A DNA stretch of 12,194 bases from Actinomycetota bacterium (GCA_009700155.1 WLMP01000020.1:1-12194), one strand, 5' to 3'. Shown: positions 1 to 10,149, counted from the first letter of the stretch. The notes: generated by a model not told the origin, from the letters alone. Numbers and translations are program-made.

Positions 1-882
1 ACATATAACACTCAAAAGTTACTACATAAAATGAAATCAACTGGTGTGCTACCAAAGATCAGTGATCAATTAGGAAAGCTATCTAGAACAAATAGTGAAG
101 CATTAACTGGCAGCATAATGCCAAAGGGTGGTACTGACTTTAGTAAGGGTTCAGCAATTACTTCATCATTTTTCCCTGATGATCACACCCATGTTGAGCC
201 AGTTAGATATGGCAAAGGATCTAACTTTATGGGGCTACTACAGACAGTTATGACCGATAGTGCAAATATTAGAGATCGTCGTAAACAATGGCTAAGGCAA
301 GTAATTACTAAACCCTCTTTAGTCTTAAAAATCTTAGATGTTAGGCAGTGGAGTGAGCGAACAGTTGTGGCATTAATTATGCAAAATGTTGATTCAGCAA
401 TTAGCGTTACTGGAAAACGCGGTTTATTTGGTTTTAGATTAACTTCAAAAAATGATTCTAAAACTCCAAACGCTACCTACATCCCAGCAGCTAATGAGGT
501 GGCACGAAGAATTGCTGAAAATAATGGTGGTATTGCCGGTGGTCACATTGGTGATTTAATCAACGCACCATTTACCGCCCACTTTGTTGGCGGCTGTGTA
601 ATTGGTGAATCAATTAATACTGGTGTGATTGATCCATACCACCGGGTTTATAACTATCCAACGATGCATATTGTTGACGGTGCATCAGTAACTGCCAATT
701 TAGGAGTAAATCCATCACTAACAATTACCGCGCAAGCAGAGCGGGCATTTTCTATGTGGCCTAATAAAGGTGAAGCAGACTTGCGCCCAGCACAAAATTC
801 ACCATATAAAAAAGTTGATCAAGTATTTCCGACCAAGCCATTTGTGCCAGCTGGTGCACCAGGAGAATTAAGAGTTTTTTAG
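1..882 (+). CDS. GMC family oxidoreductase (cholesterol-oxidase-like), C-terminal part, 5' truncated
   Basis: The frame is open from base 1 to the TAG at 880-882, so the 5' end, including the FAD-binding GxGxxG segment, lies outside the window; the ATG at 31 is internal. About 293 residues are visible. The C-terminal block has the GMC oxidoreductase pattern: a histidine followed by a glycine pair and Cys (AHFVGGCVIG, encoded near 571-606), then DGASVTANLGVNPSLTITAQAE (encoded near 676-741). By family knowledge these supply the active-site His and Asn (H447 and N485 in Streptomyces cholesterol oxidase) and contacts to FAD. The family oxidises sterols or other alcohols, but the substrate cannot be read from this half. 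In mycobacteria the similar ChoD gene sits downstream of guaB genes, so guaB upstream is plausible but unseen. The last 15 bp overlap the convergent hydrolase gene. Confidence 0.85.
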   Translation, partial: TYNTQKLLHKMKSTGVLPKISDQLGKLSRTNSEALTGSIMPKGGTDFSKGSAITSSFFPDDHTHVEPVRYGKGSNFMGLLQTVMTDSANIRDRRKQWLRQVITKPSLVLKILDVRQWSERTVVALIMQNVDSAISVTGKRGLFGFRLTSKNDSKTPNATYIPAANEVARRIAENNGGIAGGHIGDLINAPFTAHFVGGCVIGESINTGVIDPYHRVYNYPTMHIVDGASVTANLGVNPSLTITAQAERAFSMWPNKGEADLRPAQNSPYKKVDQVFPTKPFVPAGAPGELRVF

Positions 883-1677
883 AATCTTTGCTTGTCTCTT
901 AGCCCGCCGATTTGGCATTTTTGTAATTGGAAAACTTAAATTCTGATAGAAATCTTTAATAACTTCCTGCATCAATTTAGTTTTTTCATTAACTAAATTA
1001 TGACTAGAACCTGGAATTACCGCTAGCCGACCATTTGGGATCGCCTCATACATCTGCCAGGTCATTTGGCTAGTAAAGGGCTCGTCATCTCCGGCTAAGA
1101 CCAATACTGGACACTTAATCTTTTTTAATTTAGAAAGCTTTATATTTGGTTCAGTTTTCCAAACTGTAAAGGCTTTATGAATTATTTCAGGAAGTAGCTG
1201 CGGATCTTGCTTTGAAAGCTTAGCAAAATTTAATTTTTCCTCTTCACTGACTGAAATATTATCTAAATCAAATGATAATCCAGCATCCCAAGTGTAGTTC
1301 ATCCCGATACCAACTAAAGATTTAATTAAATCAGGTCGCTTAAGGGCTGCAAGTAGACCAATATTGCCACCATCACTCCATCCAATGATATGAGCTGGTT
1401 TTTTAACCACACTCTCTAAATAATCTATTAACTCACTAACTTGAAAATCAAAGTGCATATAACCTTTTCTAACTTTGGTTCTACCATGCGCGGTTCGATC
1501 ATATGCAAAAGGCTCATGTGTTTTTGCTACCGCTGGCAGGATTTGTTTCTCCCACTTTTGGGTATGGCTTAATCCACCGTGTAGTAATACAACTGGTTCG
1601 CCATTCTTCTTCCACTTAACACACCAAAGCTGATGACCATCTACCTCTATATATTTTCGGTATACCGCAGTAGCCAT
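868..1677 (-). CDS. Alpha/beta hydrolase fold protein
   Basis: This is a complete 269-residue alpha/beta hydrolase, a usual length for the fold. The oxyanion-hole motif LLHGG lies at residues 31-35, the nucleophile elbow GWSDG at 99-103 (Ser101), the acidic residue in AGDDEP at 195-200 (Asp197 or Asp198) and the catalytic His in PGSSHN (His226), so the triad is intact and the enzyme should be active. Substrate is unknown; esters, lactones or C-C bonds are all possible. No signal peptide is visible, so it is probably cytoplasmic. The last 20 or so residues are a basic tail (RRAKRQAKILK), partly encoded by bases shared with the convergent GMC gene. It starts five bases after the ndh stop on the same strand and is probably co-transcribed and translationally coupled with it. 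Confidence 0.85.
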   Translation of the reverse strand: MATAVYRKYIEVDGHQLWCVKWKKNGEPVVLLHGGLSHTQKWEKQILPAVAKTHEPFAYDRTAHGRTKVRKGYMHFDFQVSELIDYLESVVKKPAHIIGWSDGGNIGLLAALKRPDLIKSLVGIGMNYTWDAGLSFDLDNISVSEEEKLNFAKLSKQDPQLLPEIIHKAFTVWKTEPNIKLSKLKKIKCPVLVLAGDDEPFTSQMTWQMYEAIPNGRLAVIPGSSHNLVNEKTKLMQEVIKDFYQNLSFPITKMPNRRAKRQAKILKNS

Positions 1678-1682
1678 TTTTA

Positions 1683-2903
1683 CTAGGAATCCATAATATG
1701 TCGGTTACCACGATCAAATGTTAAATAATTCCAAGTCCAATCTGCCATGGTTCCAATCTTGTTTCTACCGCCCAATAGGTAGAAAAGATGTAGCCATAGC
1801 CAGATTAACCAGGCAATCGCACCAGAAATCTTTATCCCCTTTACCTGCACAACCGCTTTATTTCTACCAATAGTTGCCATTGATCCTTTATCTAAGTACT
1901 TAAAGTTTTCTAGGCTCTTATTTTTTCCAAGACGGGCAATTTGTTTAGCTATAAATTTTCCTTGCTGAATTGCAACTGGCGCTACCATCGGTAGTTGATT
2001 ACCATTTTTATCAACACTAGCTGCGATATCACCTAACGCCCAAATATATGGGTAATTTTTCACCTGCATAGTAGGTTCTACTGCAACTCTATTTCCAAGC
2101 GTTGGCAGATTTAATTGCAGCATCGCATCGGAACCTTTAACACCTGCTGCCCAGATAGTTATCTCAGAGGCAATCGTGCTGCCATCTTTTAACTTTATTT
2201 TTCTATGCTCAACCTCTTGTACAGCTGCATTTACTAAAACTTTAACCCCTAGCTTTTCTAAATCTTTTTTAGTTCTAGCTGATAATGATGGTGCAAATGG
2301 CGGAAGCAATCTTGGTCCAGCTTCAATAAGAGTGATATCAATATGAGCAGCAGCATTTGCTTGATCAGATTTAAGTGGACCACGAATTAACTCAGCTATT
2401 GCCCCTGCCATCTCAACACCAGTTGGTCCACCACCTACGACAGTAATTGATAACTTTGTATCATCTTCAAAGCGGCATAGATCTTCAAACCTGCGCATAA
2501 TCTCAGCTCTAATAGTTAGTGCTTCAGAGACAGTTTTCATTCCTAATGTGAACTCTTTAACCCCTGGAATTCCAAAATCAGCACTTACCGAACCTAAGGC
2601 AATAATTAAATGATCAAATTTTAAAAGCTCAGAACTATCTAACTTAACCTCTTTGTTTTTATGATCAATAGAAATAGGTGAACCCATTCGAAATTTAACT
2701 GGAGTTTTTCTTAATGCTCCTCTAATTGGATAAGCCACATGATCTGCTGCTAGACCTGCCGTTGATACCTGATAGAGCAGGGGTAGGAAGGTTTGATAAT
2801 TATGGCGGTCAACCACTGTGACATCGGCTGCTTTATGCAGCGCACGAGCGGCGGCAAGGCCACCAAACCCGCCACCTAGGATCACTACCTTTGGTTTATT
2901 CAT
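1683..2903 (-). CDS. ndh: Type II NADH dehydrogenase (NADH:quinone oxidoreductase, NDH-2)
   Basis: This is a single-subunit, non-proton-pumping flavoenzyme that passes electrons from NADH to membrane quinone. With the chosen start it is 406 residues. Two Rossmann folds are clear: GGGFGG at 10-15 binds FAD and GGGPTGVE at 157-164 binds NADH. The second FAD motif WALGDIAA is at 288-295, and the AIQQGK segment at 311-316 corresponds to the quinone-site region. Residues 360-380 are rich in Trp and Leu, matching the C-terminal amphipathic membrane-anchoring helix of the family. An upstream in-frame ATG at 2936 would add 11 residues and overlap the divergent gene. I prefer 2903 because FAD motifs in NDH-2 lie at the extreme N-terminus and because a TAGACT hexamer sits exactly 7 nt upstream. 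The hydrolase gene follows after 5 bp. Confidence 0.92.
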   Translation of the reverse strand: MNKPKVVILGGGFGGLAAARALHKAADVTVVDRHNYQTFLPLLYQVSTAGLAADHVAYPIRGALRKTPVKFRMGSPISIDHKNKEVKLDSSELLKFDHLIIALGSVSADFGIPGVKEFTLGMKTVSEALTIRAEIMRRFEDLCRFEDDTKLSITVVGGGPTGVEMAGAIAELIRGPLKSDQANAAAHIDITLIEAGPRLLPPFAPSLSARTKKDLEKLGVKVLVNAAVQEVEHRKIKLKDGSTIASEITIWAAGVKGSDAMLQLNLPTLGNRVAVEPTMQVKNYPYIWALGDIAASVDKNGNQLPMVAPVAIQQGKFIAKQIARLGKNKSLENFKYLDKGSMATIGRNKAVVQVKGIKISGAIAWLIWLWLHLFYLLGGRNKIGTMADWTWNYLTFDRGNRHIMDS

Positions 2904-2927
2904 TGAATTAAGTCTACTGTTTTCACC
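2904..2927. promoter_or_regulatory. 24-bp divergent promoter region with overlapping -10 elements (leaderless, both sides)
   Basis: Between the ATG of ndh (minus, 2903) and the ATG of the SDR/DUF2867 gene (plus, 2928) there are 24 bp. On the plus strand TACTGT (2915-2920) lies 7 nt before the ATG; on the minus strand TAGACT (2916-2911) also lies 7 nt before its ATG. Both fit TANNNT at the spacing expected when transcription starts on the A of the start codon. The two hexamers share 2 bp. Neither gene has a Shine-Dalgarno sequence. No good -35 boxes were identified. Confidence 0.6.
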
Positions 2928-4448
2928 ATGAGCCAAGCGCGCAAAATTCTAGTTACTGGTGCCTCTGGGTATGTGGGCGGCCGGCTAGTTACTGCATTGT
3001 TAGCAGATGGTGCAGATGTGCGGGTATTTGTGCGTGATGCCAATAAGGCACAAAGCCACTCTTGGGCTAATCAAGTAGAGATTGCAACTGGAAATGCATC
3101 AGATTTTCAATCAACTAAAGATGCATTGACTGGAGTTCATACCGCTTACTACTTACTGCACTCAATTAATTTAGGTCCAAATTTTGATGAGATTGAATCT
3201 GCCATGGCTAGAAATTTTGCAAAGGCTGCGCAAAGCTGTGGGGTTTCACAAATTGTTTATTTAGGTGGAATTAATAATGATGAGAAAACTAGTAAGCATC
3301 TAACCTCTAGAGCAAATACTGGTAAAGAATTGGCAACTACATCTGTGCCAGTTTTAGAGCTACGTGCTGGAATTATTATTGGATCTGGCTCTGCCTCCTT
3401 TGAGATGTTAAGACACTTAACTCATCGCTTACCGGTAATGACCACACCAAAATGGGTTTCAAATAAAACTCATCCAATTGCGATCAGAGATGTACTTTGG
3501 TATCTAAGAAATTGCGCAAAGTTAGAAAAACCAGTTGGTGGCGTATTTGATATTGGTGGCCCTGAGGTTTTGACCTATGCCGATATGATGCAAAAATTTG
3601 CTAAATTATCTGGGCTTAGAAAGCGTTTAATTATTAAGGTGCCAGTATTAACACCAAAACTATCTAGCCTTTGGATTGGCTTTGTTACCCCAGTACCAAC
3701 CTCACTTGCTCGCCCATTAGTTGGCTCACTAATTAGTGAGGTAGTAGCTGATCCTAAAAAATCCATTGATAAATTAATTCCAAAACCTGCCGAAGGTTTA
3801 ATAGATGTTGATGGCGCAGTTACTTTAGCGTTAAGTAATGTTTCAAGTAATACAGTCTCTACCAGGTGGTCAGATGCAACTTTGCCAACTGCGCCATGGC
3901 AGAAGGCACAATCTGATCCAGAGTGGGCAGGCGAGATGTTACTTAAGGATAAGAAAGTACGAACAACTGATGCATCAATTAAGAGTTTATGGGAGGCCAT
4001 TGAAGAGATCGGTGGCGAAAATGGTTGGTATGGTGCAGATTTTCTTTGGTACTTACGTGGTCTATTAGATCGAATGATTGGTGGCGTAGGACTTAGGCGA
4101 GGCAGAAGAGATCCAATTCATTTAAGGGTTGGCGATTCACTAGATTTTTGGCGAGTGGAATCATTAGTACCAGAGCAATCACTTAAGTTATATGCGGAGA
4201 TGATTTTGCCTGGAAAAGCTTGGCTTGAGTTTAGAATTTCAAAATTACCAAATGGTAAAAGTGAGGTTGTGCAGGAGGCTTCATTTTCACCCCGTGGCTT
4301 AGGTGGTCAGTTGTACTGGTATGCAGTGCTGCCGTTTCATATATTAGTTTTTCCAACCATGATCAGAAACTTAATTAGAAGTGCTAACCGCAAGGATTAT
4401 GCGGAAATGATCAAGGTTTCACCAGTTGAAAACTTTGATCTTAATTAA
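2928..4448 (+). CDS. NAD(P)-binding epimerase-like (atypical SDR) protein with C-terminal DUF2867 domain
   Basis: This 506-residue, two-domain protein looks cytoplasmic or membrane-associated. The N-terminus has the nucleotide-binding glycine motif TGASGYVGG at 10-18 after a short beta strand, followed by the RVFVRDA strand-end typical of NmrA/YbjT-like atypical short-chain dehydrogenases. The Rossmann part runs to about residue 300. From about 345 to the end lies a DUF2867 domain, recognised by the run from GGENGWYGADF through the charged GLRRGRRDP stretch to the hydrophobic segment WYAVLPFHILVFP. This SDR-DUF2867 fusion is common in actinobacteria and other bacteria; its substrate is not known to me. 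The ATG at 2928 has no Shine-Dalgarno sequence but a TACTGT hexamer 7 nt upstream, so a leaderless mRNA is likely. It is divergent to ndh, with which it may share regulation. Confidence 0.85.
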   Translation: MSQARKILVTGASGYVGGRLVTALLADGADVRVFVRDANKAQSHSWANQVEIATGNASDFQSTKDALTGVHTAYYLLHSINLGPNFDEIESAMARNFAKAAQSCGVSQIVYLGGINNDEKTSKHLTSRANTGKELATTSVPVLELRAGIIIGSGSASFEMLRHLTHRLPVMTTPKWVSNKTHPIAIRDVLWYLRNCAKLEKPVGGVFDIGGPEVLTYADMMQKFAKLSGLRKRLIIKVPVLTPKLSSLWIGFVTPVPTSLARPLVGSLISEVVADPKKSIDKLIPKPAEGLIDVDGAVTLALSNVSSNTVSTRWSDATLPTAPWQKAQSDPEWAGEMLLKDKKVRTTDASIKSLWEAIEEIGGENGWYGADFLWYLRGLLDRMIGGVGLRRGRRDPIHLRVGDSLDFWRVESLVPEQSLKLYAEMILPGKAWLEFRISKLPNGKSEVVQEASFSPRGLGGQLYWYAVLPFHILVFPTMIRNLIRSANRKDYAEMIKVSPVENFDLN

Positions 4449-4479
4449 AAAATAATTCATTCTTTATTCGCCACGCTCA

Positions 4480-4510
4480 AAGGGTAATAACCTCAATATG
4501 TCACACCCTT
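4480..4510. repeat. Inverted repeat AAGGGT/ACCCTT in the gap before DUF3263
   Basis: AAGGGT (4480-4485) and ACCCTT (4505-4510) are perfect inverted arms 19 nt apart, followed by CTTTT. This could be a weak terminator for the upstream gene, an operator next to the DUF3263 promoter, or chance. The long loop makes it a poor terminator. Confidence 0.25.
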
Positions 4511-4514
4511 CTTT

Positions 4515-4520
4515 TAAGAT
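4515..4520 (+). promoter_or_regulatory. -10 element TAAGAT for DUF3263 (leaderless)
   Basis: TAAGAT lies 6 nt before the ATG at 4527, and no Shine-Dalgarno sequence is present. The spacing fits transcription starting at the start codon. No convincing -35 box was seen at 16-18 bp upstream. Confidence 0.5.
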
Positions 4521-4526
4521 ATACCT

Positions 4527-4817
4527 ATGTCCGCCTTTATTGATCCAACCTCAGATTCAGTAGCTACTGGTTTATCTGAGCTAGAGATTAAGTTGCTTGA
4601 GTTTGAACGCAATTGGTGGCGCCATGCTGGCTCTAAGGAGAGTGCAATTAAGGAGTTATTTAATTTAACTCCACCTGCGTACTACCAGTTATTAAATAAT
4701 TTGATTGATCGCCAAGAGGCGCTAATGGCACAACCAATTTTGGTTAAAAGATTACGCCGAATTAGAGATACAAGGACCATGGCTAGATCTAGTAGCAAAC
4801 TCGGCTTTACCCTCTAA
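4527..4817 (+). CDS. DUF3263 family protein
   Basis: This 96-residue protein matches the actinobacterial DUF3263 family. The recognisable core runs from LSELEIKLLEFERNWW, through KESAIKELFNLTPPAYYQLLN, to the basic segment VKRLRRIRDTR. It is predicted to be almost entirely helical. The middle part, with a helix ending in a Tyr-Tyr pair and then LLNNLID, resembles a helix-turn-helix, and the C-terminus is strongly basic (residues about 73-92), so nucleic-acid binding is possible but unproven. No signal peptide or membrane segment is visible. It lies on the same strand upstream of groEL; in Streptomyces, as I recall it, a DUF3263 gene is also near the second groEL. It has no Shine-Dalgarno sequence and starts 6 nt after a TAAGAT hexamer. 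Confidence 0.85.
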   Translation: MSAFIDPTSDSVATGLSELEIKLLEFERNWWRHAGSKESAIKELFNLTPPAYYQLLNNLIDRQEALMAQPILVKRLRRIRDTRTMARSSSKLGFTL

Positions 4818-4851
4818 GCAACCTTTCTACCCCCAGCTTTAACCGCCTAAT

Positions 4852-4881
4852 TTGGCGCATCTGGAATAAATCCTCTAGATT
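4852..4881 (+). promoter_or_regulatory. Putative vegetative promoter of groEL
   Basis: TTGGCG (4852-4857) and TAGATT (4876-4881) are separated by 18 bp and resemble -35 and -10 boxes. Transcription would start about 4888, inside the left arm of the CIRCE element, which is the usual arrangement for HrcA-repressed promoters. Confidence 0.45.
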
Positions 4882-4886
4882 TGGCC

Positions 4887-4913
4887 TTAGCACTCTATGG
4901 GTGAGAGTGATAA
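4887..4913. promoter_or_regulatory. CIRCE operator (HrcA-binding site) upstream of groEL
   Basis: TTAGCACTC (4887-4895), a 9-nt spacer, then GAGTGATAA (4905-4913). The CIRCE consensus is TTAGCACTC-N9-GAGTGCTAA, so the left arm is perfect, the spacer length is exact and the right arm has one mismatch. By established knowledge the HrcA repressor binds here at normal temperature and releases when GroEL is occupied by unfolded protein during heat stress. Confidence 0.92.
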
Positions 4914-4930
4914 AAACACCTACTACTTAA

Positions 4931-6592
<1,662 letters not shown>

Positions 6593-6612
6593 CATATCTA
6601 TCTAGAACAGAT

Positions 6613-6644
6613 AAAAGCCCCCGCGTAAAAACGGGGGCTTTTTT
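6613..6644 (+). terminator. Rho-independent terminator of groEL
   Basis: AAAAGCCCCCG (6613-6623) pairs perfectly with CGGGGGCTTTT (6632-6642) around an 8-nt loop, and the transcript ends in a run of six T (6639-6644). The GC-rich core and U tract make this a strong intrinsic terminator, 20 bp after the groEL stop. Confidence 0.95.
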
Positions 6645-6669
6645 CATTTAATCAATTGCAGATTACAAT
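6641..6669 (+). promoter_or_regulatory. Promoter of the DUF3027 gene (leaderless)
   Basis: TACAAT (6664-6669) is a near-consensus -10 box lying 6 nt before the ATG at 6676. TTTTCA (6641-6646), 17 bp upstream, matches 4 of 6 positions of a -35 box and overlaps the T run of the groEL terminator. No Shine-Dalgarno sequence is present. Confidence 0.6.
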
Positions 6670-6675
6670 TAACTC

Positions 6676-7551
6676 ATGGCAAAGAAAAAATCATTATTTA
6701 AAAAGCTTCGTAAATCTGAAAACTCAGTGGTGGCAGAACCTGAGGCACCAGTAGATGCGGCGTTGCTTGAAGAAATTGCCAAACCAAAAATTGAAGAGGT
6801 AGCAAAGCCAGTAATTGTTAGAAAGCCTTACATCGCACCACCTAAAACCTATCCTGAGGTTGTTGATATTGAAGTAAATAAAAATGATATTTTCTCTGCC
6901 CTTGAGTTAGCAAAGAGTGCTGCAATTGAAGATGCTGGTAAAGCAGAGTTTGTTGGTGAATTTTATTCAGTAGATTCTGATGAAGAGCGAGTTGCAACTT
7001 ATTTATTTGAAGCAAAGCTACCTGGATATAAAGGTTGGCGCTGGGCGGTAACTGTGGCAAAGGTGGATGAAAAATCCTCACCAACTATTTGTGATGTGGT
7101 TTTATTACCAGGAACTAAAGCATTACTTGCTCCTAATTGGGTTCCATACTCACAGCGAATTCAGCCAGGTGATATTGGTGTTGGCGATGTTGTGCCAACT
7201 GCGCCAGATGATGAAAGATTAGTTCCAATGCTTAACGCTCTACCTGGTGAAGAAGAATTAGATTTAGCCCAGCTTTATGAGTTTGGATTTGGTAGAGCAA
7301 GAGTGTTATCAATTGTTGGTAGAGATGCAGCTAGTAAGAGATGGTATGAAGGTGATCGTGGTCCGAAAGCGCCAATTGCAGCAGCTGCACCAAAACCATG
7401 TTCATCATGTGGATTTTTTATTCCAATCGCAGGTTCACTTCGCTCAACTTTTGGTGTTTGCTCAAATGCGATCTCACCTGAGGATGCCCGGGTAGTTTCA
7501 GTCGATCATGGCTGTGGTGCTCACTCTGAGGCGTTAATCAAGGCGGAATAA
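6676..7551 (+). CDS. DUF3027 family protein with four-cysteine C-terminus
   Basis: This 291-residue protein belongs to the actinobacterial DUF3027 family. Residues 1-65 are a lysine-rich, then Pro/Glu/Ala-rich, probably disordered extension (starts MAKKKSLFKKLRK). The conserved domain begins about residue 70 and includes LPGYKGWRWAVTVA (115-128) and VLLPGTKALLAPNWVPYSQR (142-161). Near the C-terminus Cys242 and Cys245 (PCSSC), Cys262 (GVCSN) and Cys280 (HGCGAHSE) form a four-cysteine set that could bind zinc; I recall the same cysteines in Streptomyces homologues. Biochemical function is not known to me. It lies between groEL and cspB, and a gene of this family near a cold-shock gene is a common actinobacterial arrangement. 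Its own promoter, just after the groEL terminator, suggests it is expressed separately from groEL. Confidence 0.88.
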   Translation: MAKKKSLFKKLRKSENSVVAEPEAPVDAALLEEIAKPKIEEVAKPVIVRKPYIAPPKTYPEVVDIEVNKNDIFSALELAKSAAIEDAGKAEFVGEFYSVDSDEERVATYLFEAKLPGYKGWRWAVTVAKVDEKSSPTICDVVLLPGTKALLAPNWVPYSQRIQPGDIGVGDVVPTAPDDERLVPMLNALPGEEELDLAQLYEFGFGRARVLSIVGRDAASKRWYEGDRGPKAPIAAAAPKPCSSCGFFIPIAGSLRSTFGVCSNAISPEDARVVSVDHGCGAHSEALIKAE

Positions 7552-7571
7552 AGCGCTACCAGCATCAACTT

Positions 7572-7609
7572 AGGTGCGATAAACTAAGCACCTGCCCATC
7601 TAAAGATGG
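7572..7609 (+). promoter_or_regulatory. Two small hairpins in the DUF3027-cspB gap
   Basis: Hairpin 1: AGGTGC (7572-7577) pairs with GCACCT (7588-7593) around a 10-nt loop. Hairpin 2: CCATC (7596-7600) pairs with GATGG (7605-7609) around TAAA. They lie 20 to 58 nt after the DUF3027 stop and upstream of the cspB ribosome binding site. There is no U tract, so they are not a standard terminator. They may be part of the cspB 5' leader or an mRNA processing site. TAAACT (7580-7585) and TAAAAT (7623-7628) are possible -10 boxes here; I cannot choose between them. Confidence 0.35.
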
Positions 7610-7643
7610 CCTAAACGAATACTAAAATTTAAAGGAGATACCA

Positions 7644-8030
7644 ATGCCTAGTGGTCGCGTTAAATGGTTTAGCTTAGAAAAAGGCTTTGGCTTTATCTCT
7701 AATGATGAAGGTGAAGATGTTTACTTAGCAGCTGCTGCATTACCAAATGGCGTAACAACTGTGAAGCCTGGAACCAAATTAGAGTTTTCAATTGCCGATG
7801 GTCGTCGTGGTCCGCAAGCACTTTCAGTTTCAATTGTTGAAGCACCACCATCAATTTCTGGTAGCTCTCGTGGTAAAAATGATGATTTAGCAGCAATGAT
7901 TGAGGACACAATTAAAATCCTAGATCGCTATAGCAACTCACTTCGTAGTGGTAGATCATCATCTGCAACTGAAGCTGAACGTTTAGCTAAGGTGTTACGT
8001 GGAATTGCATCCCAAATTGAGGGCAATTAA
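7644..8030 (+). CDS. cspB: Cold-shock domain protein with C-terminal extension, CspB-like
   Basis: This 128-residue protein closely follows mycobacterial CspB (Rv0871) in layout. Residues 1-67 are a cold-shock OB-fold that binds single-stranded nucleic acid, with GRVKWFSLEKGFGFI at 4-18 containing RNP1 (KGFGFI, 13-18). The RNP2 position reads DVYLAAAALP (25-34) instead of the usual VFVHFSAI, so the aromatic and His contacts of that strand are lost. Residues about 42-66 include the GRRGPQALSV strand (53-62). After a short linker a helical C-terminal part (about 80-126) follows, which single-domain Csp proteins lack. The ATG is set by AAAGGAG (7631-7637) at a 6-nt spacing, one of the best ribosome binding sites in the window, suggesting strong translation. 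The role is presumably RNA chaperone or transcription anti-termination. Its TAA shares the palindrome TTAA with the stop of the convergent gene. Confidence 0.93.
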   Translation: MPSGRVKWFSLEKGFGFISNDEGEDVYLAAAALPNGVTTVKPGTKLEFSIADGRRGPQALSVSIVEAPPSISGSSRGKNDDLAAMIEDTIKILDRYSNSLRSGRSSSATEAERLAKVLRGIASQIEGN

Positions 8031-8203
8031 AGCTGTCCGCGTGCGCCTCGTTTAATTGTGTAACGAAGGCCAATTGCACCTAGTAAGGCGCCAACTACAC
8101 AGATCCACAAGATTTTGCTATCTGCATTCATAACAATTGCAAAAACTAGAGCGATAATCCACAGCACAATTCCCATTGCGATAACAAAAATTGCTTCTTT
8201 CAT
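8027..8203 (-). CDS. Small two-helix membrane protein, DUF2530-like
   Basis: This 58-codon ORF starts at the ATG at 8203 and ends in the TAA at 8029-8027. It predicts two transmembrane helices: residues 4-25 (starting AIFVIAMGIVLW) and 31-47 (starting ILWICVVGALLG), joined by a short NADS loop, followed by the positively charged tail KRGARGQL. The WxxxxAxxxxxxNADSKxLWICVVGALLGAIGL pattern and the RGxRG tail resemble the actinobacterial DUF2530 family (Rv0879c type, found near serC in mycobacteria), although this one is shorter. Function is unknown. It starts 9 nt after the stop of the 29-codon ORF on the same strand, so it is probably the last gene of the pdxH-serC unit. Its stop overlaps that of the convergent cspB. 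No strong ribosome binding site is visible. Confidence 0.7.
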   Translation of the reverse strand: MKEAIFVIAMGIVLWIIALVFAIVMNADSKILWICVVGALLGAIGLRYTIKRGARGQL

Positions 8204-8212
8204 TTATCTATC

Positions 8213-10097
<1,885 letters not shown>

Positions 10098-10149
10098 AGC
10101 GCTATCCAACCCCATCCTGATCTGATTTGTGGCATTACCGCCTAGGTAG

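Noticed and set aside
2904..2936. Longer ndh start at 2936
   Set aside because: It would add 11 residues before the FAD-binding motif and overlap the divergent gene; the 2903 ATG has a well-placed -10 hexamer and the usual NDH-2 N-terminus.
3575..4000. 141-codon minus-strand frame inside the SDR/DUF2867 gene
   Set aside because: It is antisense to a clearly conserved coding region, resembles no family and has no start signal.
4480..4515. Terminator after the SDR/DUF2867 gene
   Set aside because: The 6-bp stem has a 19-nt loop and only a short T run, too weak to call a terminator; kept as a low-confidence inverted repeat.
6842..7084. Gln/Leu-rich minus-strand frames opposite DUF3027 and cspB (also 7699-7911)
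   Set aside because: Low-complexity composition from reading biased codons on the opposite strand; not plausible proteins.
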